From Spirochaetales bacterium (lineage in GTDB: Bacteria; Spirochaetota; Spirochaetia; DSM-27196; SLST01), in NCBI GenBank assembly GCA_030642995.1, contig DAOWMR010000208.1, positions 1 to 5,694 on the forward strand: 5,694 bases of DNA. The letters run 5' to 3'. Positions 1 to 5,694 of the stretch are shown here, one piece after another; position 1 is the first letter of the stretch, and every line of letters starts with the position of its first letter. Below the pieces are notes generated by a model. It searched no databases, had not been told where the DNA came from, and worked only from the letters and a program-made list of their open reading frames with translations. Both the position numbers and the translations under genes were made by a program.

Positions 1-1
1 A

Positions 2-922
2 GTGCTCTCGTCTACCGGAGCGCTCATGCTGGAGAAGCTTCCCGAGTCGATCATCGTTCTCGGCGGTGGCTATATCGGCATTGAGTTCGCGCACGTGCTG
101 AGTACCTTCGGCGTGAAGGTGACCGTTGTGGAAATGCTCGAACGGATTCTGCCGCTGTCCGATCCAGAGGTCGTGGCGGTACTCGAACGAGATTTCCGTC
201 GCCGCGGCGTAGAGTTCATGACGAGCACGAAGGCGGAGAAACTCACCCGGAAGAACAGCGGGGTTTCGCTCGAGGTCGGTGGAGCCGACGGATCTGCCGT
301 CCTGGAAGCAGAGATGCTGCTGGTATCGGTTGGGCGGGCGCCCAACACCGAAGGGATTGGACTCGAGAAGGTCGGCGTGAAGACGGAGAAGGGATTCATC
401 AAGGTCGGTGACTACTATCAGACCGACGAAACCGGGATTTATGCAATCGGCGACGTGATTGCAACGCCGCAGCTCGCACACGTTGCCAGTAAGGAAGGCG
501 AGATTGCCGTGGAGCACATGGCCGGGCTGAACCCTGAGACCCATATCGATCCTGATCTCATACCAACCGGCATGTATGCCGAGCCGCAGATTGCGAGCTT
601 TGGCCCCACTGAAGAGCAGGCAAGGGATGCAGGCCTCAACTATGCGAAGGCACTGTTCCCCTATCGTGGGGTGGGCAAGGCCGTTGCCGTCGGCCGGTCG
701 GACGGCATGGTGAAGCTCCTCTATGACAAGGAGAGCCACGAGATCATCGCGGCCCACATCGTGGGAGATATTGCGACTGAACTCATCCACGAACTCCTGT
801 TGGCCAAGCGAAGCGAGTTGTTGCCGGAGGATATTGCCACCATGATCCACGCCCATCCCACCATATCGGAGGGGCTCATGGAAGCAGCCCGGGCCGCCGA
901 GGGATGGGTCATTCATGCATAG
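2..922 (+). CDS. lpdA: Dihydrolipoyl dehydrogenase (E3), 5'-truncated by window edge
   Basis: This flavoprotein reoxidises protein-bound dihydrolipoamide with NAD+ in 2-oxoacid dehydrogenase or glycine-cleavage complexes in the cytoplasm. The 306 visible residues begin just before the NAD-binding Rossmann domain. They show GGGYIG at residues 21-26, an acidic E44 at the end of the second strand (NAD rather than NADP preference), GRAPNT at 111-116, and the second FAD motif IYAIGDV at 146-152. The dimerisation domain ends with HAHPTISE at 283-290, giving the catalytic His285-Glu290 pair of the family. The position of this pair relative to E. coli Lpd implies that about 160 residues are missing upstream, including the FAD dinucleotide motif and the redox CxxxxC disulfide. 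The GTG at base 2 is therefore an internal codon, not a start. The C-terminus is short after the catalytic pair, with a TAG stop. The partner E1/E2 genes are not visible, so the complex it serves cannot be named. Other pyridine-nucleotide disulfide reductases are less likely because of the HAHPT motif. Confidence 0.93.
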   Translation: MLSSTGALMLEKLPESIIVLGGGYIGIEFAHVLSTFGVKVTVVEMLERILPLSDPEVVAVLERDFRRRGVEFMTSTKAEKLTRKNSGVSLEVGGADGSAVLEAEMLLVSVGRAPNTEGIGLEKVGVKTEKGFIKVGDYYQTDETGIYAIGDVIATPQLAHVASKEGEIAVEHMAGLNPETHIDPDLIPTGMYAEPQIASFGPTEEQARDAGLNYAKALFPYRGVGKAVAVGRSDGMVKLLYDKESHEIIAAHIVGDIATELIHELLLAKRSELLPEDIATMIHAHPTISEGLMEAARAAEGWVIHA

Positions 923-943
923 ACATACGGAAAGCGAGAAACG

Positions 944-2002
944 ATGAAACGAATACTGACGGGTGACAGACCAACAGGAAAGCTGCATCTTGGGCACTAC
1001 GTAGGGTCCATCTCAAATCGGGTCCGACTCCAGGACGAATACGAGTGCTTCTTCATCATTGCGGATCTGCACACGCTGACCACGCAGCCCCAGAAGGAGA
1101 ACATTGAAGTTCTCGCCGAGAACGCTCGAGAAATGGTCTACGACTATCTTGCCTGCGGGATTGATCCGGCAAAGAGCACGGTCTATCTGCAGAGTGCAGT
1201 CATTGAGACCTACGAGCTTAATCTGCTCTTTGAGATGCTCGTCACCGTGCCTCGGCTCCAGAGACTGCCGAGCCTGAAGGACATGGCCCGGAACGCGAAT
1301 CTTGCCGAGATGCCGTTCGGGTTGCTTGGCTATCCGATTCTCCAATCGGCCGACATACTCGTGCCAAGGGCACATCTGGTGCCGGTCGGCAAGGACAACG
1401 AGGCCCACGTTGAGCTCACCCGCGAGATCGCCCGGCGGTTTAACTATCTCTATGGAGAAGTTTTCCCGATCCCTGATGTACTCGTGGGTGACGTACCGAC
1501 GCTCGTCGGGACCGACGGATCGGCGAAGATGAGTAAGAGCCTGGGCAACGCAATCCTTCTCTCCGACGACTCGCGAACGGTAGAGAAGAAGGTAGACAGC
1601 ATGTACACCGATCCCAATCGCGTGCGTGCCGACATTCCGGGAACCGTCGACGGCAACCCGGTCTTCATCTATCACGATGTGTTCAACACGAACAAAGCGG
1701 AAGTTGAGGATCTGAAGACGCGCTACCGAGCGGGAAAGGTGGGAGACGTTGAGGTGAAGCAGAAGCTCACCGTTGCTCTCAACGCCTTTCTGGACCCCAT
1801 TCGCGAGCGAAGGGCCGGGTTTGAGGCCCGGAAAGGGTTCGTCGACGAGGTCATCTACGATGGCACCATGCGAACCCGGGAAGAGGCGCGCGCCACGGTG
1901 GTGGCCGCCAAGAAAGCCATGGGTCTCACCGGGGTCTGGAATCGGATCAGTCGAAAGGCCGAAGACGCACGGAAGAAACGCGCGAAGGAACCTGAGTCCT
2001 GA
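944..2002 (+). CDS. trpS: Tryptophanyl-tRNA synthetase
   Basis: This class I aminoacyl-tRNA synthetase charges tRNA-Trp with tryptophan using ATP, in the cytoplasm. The 352-residue protein is close to the usual bacterial length of 330-350. It has the TGDRPTG opening (6-12), the HIGH-type ATP motif as HLGH (15-18), and the tryptophan-pocket segment GYPILQSADIL (129-139) with D137 as the expected indole-binding Asp. It also has the VGKDNEAHVEL segment (148-158) and a perfect KMSKS loop (195-199). The HLGH and TGDRPTG forms differ from the B. subtilis type (HxGN, TGIQPSG), so this is probably the other common bacterial TrpRS subtype; that assignment is from memory. The C-terminus is a Lys/Arg-rich tail. 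The ATG at 944 follows a purine-rich GGAAAG (929-934) at 9-base spacing and puts TGDRPTG at the expected distance from the N-terminus. The gene lies 21 bases after lpdA and 11 bases before the next gene. No T-box or trp-type leader fits in the 21-base gap. Confidence 0.97.
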   Translation: MKRILTGDRPTGKLHLGHYVGSISNRVRLQDEYECFFIIADLHTLTTQPQKENIEVLAENAREMVYDYLACGIDPAKSTVYLQSAVIETYELNLLFEMLVTVPRLQRLPSLKDMARNANLAEMPFGLLGYPILQSADILVPRAHLVPVGKDNEAHVELTREIARRFNYLYGEVFPIPDVLVGDVPTLVGTDGSAKMSKSLGNAILLSDDSRTVEKKVDSMYTDPNRVRADIPGTVDGNPVFIYHDVFNTNKAEVEDLKTRYRAGKVGDVEVKQKLTVALNAFLDPIRERRAGFEARKGFVDEVIYDGTMRTREEARATVVAAKKAMGLTGVWNRISRKAEDARKKRAKEPES

Positions 2003-2013
2003 AACCCGGCCAA

Positions 2014-3540
2014 ATGGAAGCGGTCATCTTTGATCTGGATGGCACCCTCATCGACAGTGAACCAATCTACCGGCGTGTGGACGAAGATCTCTTTGCTTCC
2101 AGAGACTTTTCCGTTCCGGAGTCCGAATGGGCGGAGTATGTCGGAATGAGCGGACCGGTGGTCATGGAGCGTATCAAGGAGCGACACGGTCTCGATGGGT
2201 CAATTGACGAATTGATCGCCGAGAAGGATGTTGCTTATCTCGCCCTTGCTTCCGGGAACATAACGGTATTCTCACCAATTCGTGAGCTCATTCTGGCGCT
2301 CCAGCTTCGCGGCGTGCGTCTTGCGGTTGCAACTTCAAGCCGGCGGTCAATTCTTGATGCGATGCTTGAGGAAACCGGGCTCGCGGCGCTGTTCCCGGTC
2401 ACCGTCTCATCCGACGATGTTGATCAGCCCAAACCCAATCCGGATGTGTTTCTTCAGGCTGCTCGCCGCCTGAAGGTCTTGCCCGCGCAATGCTGCGTGA
2501 TTGAGGACTCCCAATATGGCGTCCAGGCGGCCGTCCGTGCGGGAATGCGCGTGATTGCGGTTCCCGCTCCAGGGCATGAGAACTTGCCGGCTTTCCGGCA
2601 GGCCGATCTTGTCATTCCGGGCGGAGCAGCCGCACTTCGGGTGACTGAGATTCTGACGGTTCTTGAATTGAATGCGGCAACGGAGCGTGCCGGGGTCGCC
2701 CGCGCCGGATCATCGGCCTCCGTCACCAAAAGGCATCCCACGATTGCAGAATTCCAACACACAATCTCCGAATACTACCACCGTCACCGGCGGAAGATGC
2801 CATGGCGGGACACAACCAATCCGTACGAAGTTCTGGTTTCGGAGATCATGCTGCAGCAAACCCAGGCTGATCGCGTGGTGCCGAAGTACCTGGAGTTTCT
2901 GGATTCGTTTCCCACGCTCGGGCGGTTGGCTCGGGCCTCCCTGCAGGAAGTCCTCCAGCGGTGGCAGGGGCTCGGTTACAACCGTCGCGGAAAGCACCTC
3001 CACGACGCGGCACGCGAGATCATGGATCGATTTGACGGCACGGTGCCTCGGTCAATTCAGGAGCTCCGTACCTTGCCGGGGGTGGGGCCGTATACCGCGG
3101 GGGCCGTCAGGGCATTCGCCTTCAACACCCCCGCGGTATTCGTTGAGACCAACATACGCCGCGTTTTCATACATCTCTTCTTCCCGGGCCGGGAGTCGGT
3201 GGCGGACCGCGAGATTCTGCCGTTGGTCGGGGCAACACTCGACTGTGAAGACCCCCGTAGCTGGTACTACGCGCTCATGGATTACGGTGCTCATCTCGCC
3301 GTCATTTTCGGCAACTCGAACCGTCGGAGCGCTCACTACCAGCGGCAGGGTCCGTTCATCGGATCGGTGCGGGAGGTTCGCGGCATGATCGTCCGGATTC
3401 TCACCGTGAACGGTCAGATGGAGAGATCTGAGCTGGAACGCCATGCTGCCCCGGAAGACTCCCGGTTCCCGACCGCGATCGAGGGCCTTGCTCGAGACGG
3501 GATGATCCGGCTGGAAGGCAACCTGGTCAGCTTGCCGTAG
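2014..3540 (+). CDS. HAD-superfamily phosphatase fused to cluster-less MutY-like adenine DNA glycosylase
   Basis: A single uninterrupted 508-residue frame holds two enzymes. Residues 1-~218 form a HAD subfamily I hydrolase: DLDGT at 7-11 (nucleophile D7, acid/base D9), an alpha-helical C1 cap at about 15-85, motif II T107, motif III K140 in KPNP, and motif IV E164-D165 in IEDSQYG. The beta-phosphoglucomutase cap Arg appears replaced by Gly47, so a phosphatase is likelier than a mutase; the substrate is unknown. After a linker of about 20 residues, ~241-455 is an HhH-GPD glycosylase. It has PWR (263-265), catalytic E277 in SEIMLQQTQ, QGLGY (318-322), the hairpin LPGVGPYTAGAV (354-365) with Tyr360 at the EndoIII Lys position (as in monofunctional MutY), and VETN (377-380). 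Cluster cysteines after MDYGAH (422-427) are absent. The tail (~455-508) looks like a small winged helix, not the MutT-like domain. The expected role is removal of adenine opposite 8-oxoguanine. The ATG at 2014 lacks a Shine-Dalgarno; the 11-base gap suggests coupling to trpS. The only other in-frame option is CTG at 1999. Confidence 0.88.
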   Translation: MEAVIFDLDGTLIDSEPIYRRVDEDLFASRDFSVPESEWAEYVGMSGPVVMERIKERHGLDGSIDELIAEKDVAYLALASGNITVFSPIRELILALQLRGVRLAVATSSRRSILDAMLEETGLAALFPVTVSSDDVDQPKPNPDVFLQAARRLKVLPAQCCVIEDSQYGVQAAVRAGMRVIAVPAPGHENLPAFRQADLVIPGGAAALRVTEILTVLELNAATERAGVARAGSSASVTKRHPTIAEFQHTISEYYHRHRRKMPWRDTTNPYEVLVSEIMLQQTQADRVVPKYLEFLDSFPTLGRLARASLQEVLQRWQGLGYNRRGKHLHDAAREIMDRFDGTVPRSIQELRTLPGVGPYTAGAVRAFAFNTPAVFVETNIRRVFIHLFFPGRESVADREILPLVGATLDCEDPRSWYYALMDYGAHLAVIFGNSNRRSAHYQRQGPFIGSVREVRGMIVRILTVNGQMERSELERHAAPEDSRFPTAIEGLARDGMIRLEGNLVSLP

Positions 3541-3543
3541 GTG

Positions 3544-5517
3544 TCACGTTGATGCGGCCACCCTTTCGTCGGCGCGGGTTACCATGCCACGAAGGATGTG
3601 GAGAAGGGTTCGTTCCGTTTCGGATGAATCTCCCTCCACGTCGACCATTACTCGGAAGACCGGTTCGGTCCCGCTGCCTCTCATCCATAGAAAGGCACGA
3701 GGCTGGTCATGGTCGTCGGTCAGCAGGATCTTGAAGCCGCCCCTTCCTCGACCGGTTCTGTTGCCTCGCCCGGGGCGGCAGACGGTTCCTTCATAGTTCT
3801 CGTACCGGTATCTCGTGACTCCAAGTCCAGTCCGGATGTTTTCCAGGCGGGGCCACTCCGCCTCCCAGAGTCGCTCAACTTCAGTCTTCAATGCTCCATG
3901 ATCGGAACAGGCCACCTTCATGATGGCCATCGGGTCGTAGGCACTTGTCGTTGTGAACTGAGGCAACGAGTCAAGGATCAGCTTGAGAGTCACCGGGGCC
4001 GTGGCCTCTGTCGTGGCGCCGGCGTCAGACCCGGTCTGTCCCGCGTGATGCTCAGTCCTGCGGCGAAGCCAGAATCTGCCGGGCGCGGGTGTGCCGGCAC
4101 GGGCCGGTGCATAGAGGAGCTTCAGTACGGCGAAGACCGTCTGAATCGGGTCGCGGACCGCGGAAGGATGGGTGATGTTCCCGCCGTTTGAACCTTCACC
4201 GAGGAAACGAACGATGTAGCCGTCATCGCGAAGCTCGCGCGCACGACCGACCACATTGGCCTCTCCAACCTCAGCCCGGTGAACCTCCGTCCCCAGGAGC
4301 TCCGCAATCCGCTCGATCCTCATGGAGGTGGGACCATTCACCACGATTGCGAGCTTCTGATCGGTCCGAACAGAGTCCGGCCCGGCCGTACCAGTGTAAT
4401 AGAGCCACGACAGTTCTGCGACGGCGGCCAGTGCGAATACTTCCTGGGCCTCGAGCGGTCTCGCGCTTCCCGGCGCTTCGGAGACTACAAGATTCCCCCG
4501 ATCTCCATCATTGTCGGGGACGTAACCCATGATGAATCCCGGATCGGCGTGAGATGAAGCGGAAAGGGTCGTGACACACTCGGCCAGCCCGGCGCCTTCG
4601 GGCACAATCTGGTGCCGAATGAGACCCGCGGTGTTGTTGATGCTCTGCAGGCGACAACCGACATCGGCAAGGATTGACTGGTCAATGCTGACTGTCCGGG
4701 CGCTCCCGTTCATGTCGGCGACAATTCCCGGTCGGATGGCCTGGAGTTCAACAGTCAATTCGGCAATCGCTTCCTCTGCGCGTGGCCCCGGCCCCCGTAT
4801 CACCTCTTCGGTGAAGGCTCGATAGATGTCGGCCGCGGCTCGTTTCTGCGCCGGCGCCATCCGGTAGATCTCCAATTCTGCGGCCGACCCCGACACGCGA
4901 AGCATATCGGCTGTCTTCTGGAGCTCTGAAGGGTCCGCGGCGAGGGCGCGAAATTGCGCGACGAGCGTGGTGCTGAACTCACCGCCGGCAACGCTGCCGT
5001 CGCCAAGCCCCATTTTTAGGCCGTTGTGGCCAATGGGGTTGTGACTGGCGCTGACATACAGAAACCCGCTGATGTCCTCCCTGGTTCGGGTGAGCGCCAT
5101 GATCTCCGGTGATGCAGCAACGAACAGGTACTCCGGCTCAATCCGTTCCCCGAGAAACGCCCGGATTGCCGCTTGGGCGAGGAGTGGGCCGGTGGGGCGA
5201 GTGTCCGCTCCGACGGCCACTCGTAACTTCGCACCGGGCGTCGAGATGCTGGTCTTCTCGGCCAAGGTTCCTCTGATTGCTCCGGCGAACACGCGCGCGG
5301 CAAGCCCAACCAGGAGGAGGTGTTCGGGGCCGGCTTCCGGGTTCGAACTCTCTTCGTCACCATCGGCAGCAAACACTGCTCTCCAGCCCGACGCGGAGAG
5401 GATCATTCCATCCAGATACGGTGCGATCTCTTCGGGGCCCGGGGTCCAGAGTGGATCCAGGAGGAGATTCCCGGCTTCCGGCAGGCGGAGCGGGGACGAA
5501 TCAGTTTCAGTGTCCAT
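3544..5517 (-). CDS. Alpha-D-phosphohexomutase family protein (phosphoglucomutase/phosphomannomutase-like), long form
   Basis: The family interconverts hexose 1- and 6-phosphates through a phosphoserine in the cytoplasm, supplying sugar nucleotides or glycogen metabolism. All four active-site loops are present in order. ASGWR (42-46) corresponds to the N-terminal SGxR strand, and YVSASHNPIGHNGLK (154-168) carries the phosphoserine S158. DNDGDR (335-340) gives metal ligands D335, D337 and D339. GEGSNGG (440-446) is the sugar-specificity loop, and RGSGTEP (613-619) is the phosphate-binding loop of domain 4. At 657 residues it is well above the usual 450-580. The extra length includes a poorly conserved N-terminus, a low-complexity Ala/Gly/Thr/Arg stretch (~470-508) and an Arg/Gly-rich loop (581-594). 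The sugar loop departs from the canonical GEESGG/GGEMSGH types, so glucose, mannose or glucosamine preference cannot be read off. The ATG at 5517 is supported by AGAGG at 8-base spacing. The gene follows a probable outer-membrane protein gene by 15 bases, which hints at an envelope-polysaccharide role but does not prove it. Confidence 0.87.
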   Translation of the reverse strand: MDTETDSSPLRLPEAGNLLLDPLWTPGPEEIAPYLDGMILSASGWRAVFAADGDEESSNPEAGPEHLLLVGLAARVFAGAIRGTLAEKTSISTPGAKLRVAVGADTRPTGPLLAQAAIRAFLGERIEPEYLFVAASPEIMALTRTREDISGFLYVSASHNPIGHNGLKMGLGDGSVAGGEFSTTLVAQFRALAADPSELQKTADMLRVSGSAAELEIYRMAPAQKRAAADIYRAFTEEVIRGPGPRAEEAIAELTVELQAIRPGIVADMNGSARTVSIDQSILADVGCRLQSINNTAGLIRHQIVPEGAGLAECVTTLSASSHADPGFIMGYVPDNDGDRGNLVVSEAPGSARPLEAQEVFALAAVAELSWLYYTGTAGPDSVRTDQKLAIVVNGPTSMRIERIAELLGTEVHRAEVGEANVVGRARELRDDGYIVRFLGEGSNGGNITHPSAVRDPIQTVFAVLKLLYAPARAGTPAPGRFWLRRRTEHHAGQTGSDAGATTEATAPVTLKLILDSLPQFTTTSAYDPMAIMKVACSDHGALKTEVERLWEAEWPRLENIRTGLGVTRYRYENYEGTVCRPGRGNRTGRGRGGFKILLTDDHDQPRAFLWMRGSGTEPVFRVMVDVEGDSSETERTLLHILRGMVTRADERVAAST

Positions 5518-5525
5518 CTCGTGCG

Positions 5526-5530
5526 CCTCT
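5526..5530 (-). promoter_or_regulatory. Ribosome binding site of the phosphohexomutase gene
   Basis: On the minus strand AGAGG precedes the ATG at 5517 by 8 bases, good Shine-Dalgarno spacing. It sits in the 15-base gap after the upstream stop codon (5533-5535). It fixes the start of the phosphohexomutase and suggests that both genes share one transcript. Confidence 0.6.
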
Positions 5531-5532
5531 GA

Positions 5533-5694
5533 TCAGTAGTGGAACCCGAATCCAAGCGTGAATGGGACCCAGTTCTCCCCATCGACCGTTGCAGGTTGCC
5601 AGAGGTAGTTGGTGTAGAAGATGATCTCGGCAACACCCCGAATGTCCAGGTAGAACCCCGCGCCGCTCGACAGGAACGTTCCCGAGTCCTCAAC
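5533..5694 (-). CDS. C-terminal 53 residues of a probable outer-membrane beta-barrel protein, 5'-truncated by window edge
   Basis: An open minus-strand frame runs from the window edge to a TGA at 5533-5535. The 53 residues alternate polar and hydrophobic/aromatic positions, as in transmembrane beta strands. One stretch is GAGFYLDIRGVAEIIFY (residues 11-27 of the fragment), followed by a short polar turn (about 35-41) and a final strand WVPFTLGFGFHY. Ending on an aromatic residue, with aromatics at alternate positions before it, matches the C-terminal beta-signal read by the BAM assembly machinery in diderm bacteria. No specific family can be recognised from so little sequence. If the reading is right, the protein sits in the outer membrane and has an upstream signal peptide that is not visible. 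A frame on the same strand that overlaps it (5403-5693) has arginine/serine-rich composition and no pattern, and I treat it as a shadow. The reading rests on composition, strand pattern, the abutting ribosome binding site and the short gap to the next gene. Confidence 0.6.
   Translation of the reverse strand, partial: VEDSGTFLSSGAGFYLDIRGVAEIIFYTNYLWQPATVDGENWVPFTLGFGFHY

Noticed and set aside
2..4. GTG at base 2 as the start of the dehydrogenase
   Set aside because: The protein would lack the FAD-binding N-terminus and the redox disulfide. The homology continues off the window edge, so the gene is cut by the window.
1013..1675. 220-codon antisense open frame within trpS
   Set aside because: It lies wholly opposite a gene with every TrpRS motif intact. 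Its translation shows no recognisable motif, and long antisense frames are common in G+C-rich genes.
2585..2600. Perfect hairpin TGCCGG-CTTT-CCGGCA inside the phosphatase half
   Set aside because: It is a 6-base stem within coding sequence, with no U-tract and a G+C-rich background. A similar GGCTTCCGGCAGG string near 5473 looks like chance.
2672..3388. 238-codon plus-strand frame overlapping the glycosylase half
   Set aside because: Its translation is Arg/Ser/Pro-rich with no motif, while the overlapping frame carries all HhH-GPD residues. It is a shadow and does not indicate a frameshift.
3517..3536. Inverted repeat GGCAA...TTGCC as a bidirectional terminator
   Set aside because: The stem is only five pairs with a 10-base loop, and no T-run follows on either strand.
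5403..5693. 96-codon minus-strand frame crossing from the barrel-protein tail into the phosphohexomutase
   Set aside because: Composition is Arg/Ser-rich and without pattern. It overlaps two better-supported frames.

Overview
The window is about 5.7 kb of gene-dense bacterial DNA with a moderately high G+C content (my rough estimate is 55-60 %). It holds four complete or near-complete genes and one gene tail, and every intergenic gap is 21 bases or less. A probable beta-barrel outer-membrane protein tail points to a diderm host. The [4Fe-4S]-free adenine-glycosylase type and the long phosphohexomutase resemble what I recall from spirochaetes. A spirochaete host is therefore a tentative inference, not a demonstrated fact.

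Plus strand, 1-3540: the 3' two thirds of a dihydrolipoyl dehydrogenase gene (E3 of 2-oxoacid dehydrogenase or glycine-cleavage complexes; about 160 N-terminal residues lie outside the window), then a complete tryptophanyl-tRNA synthetase gene (trpS), then a 508-codon gene. The gaps are 21 and 11 bases, so the three are probably co-transcribed. The 508-codon gene is the most notable object here. Its first ~218 residues are a complete HAD-superfamily phosphatase, and residues ~241-508 are a MutY-type HhH-GPD adenine glycosylase. The glycosylase half lacks the iron-sulfur cluster cysteines and the usual C-terminal 8-oxoguanine-recognition domain, and has Glu where the catalytic Asp is expected.

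Minus strand, 5694-3544: the last 53 codons of a probable outer-membrane beta-barrel protein, followed 15 bases later by a 657-codon alpha-D-phosphohexomutase (phosphoglucomutase/phosphomannomutase superfamily). All four active-site loops are recognisable, but the protein is longer than typical members and carries low-complexity loops. This transcription unit converges on the plus-strand unit with only 3 bases between stop codons.

The genes are mostly housekeeping: central carbon metabolism, translation, base-excision repair, sugar-phosphate metabolism and envelope. I saw no mobile element, CRISPR array, tRNA, rRNA or convincing terminator. No stretch over 300 bases lacks a gene. The candidate novelty is the phosphatase-glycosylase fusion rather than a multi-gene system.
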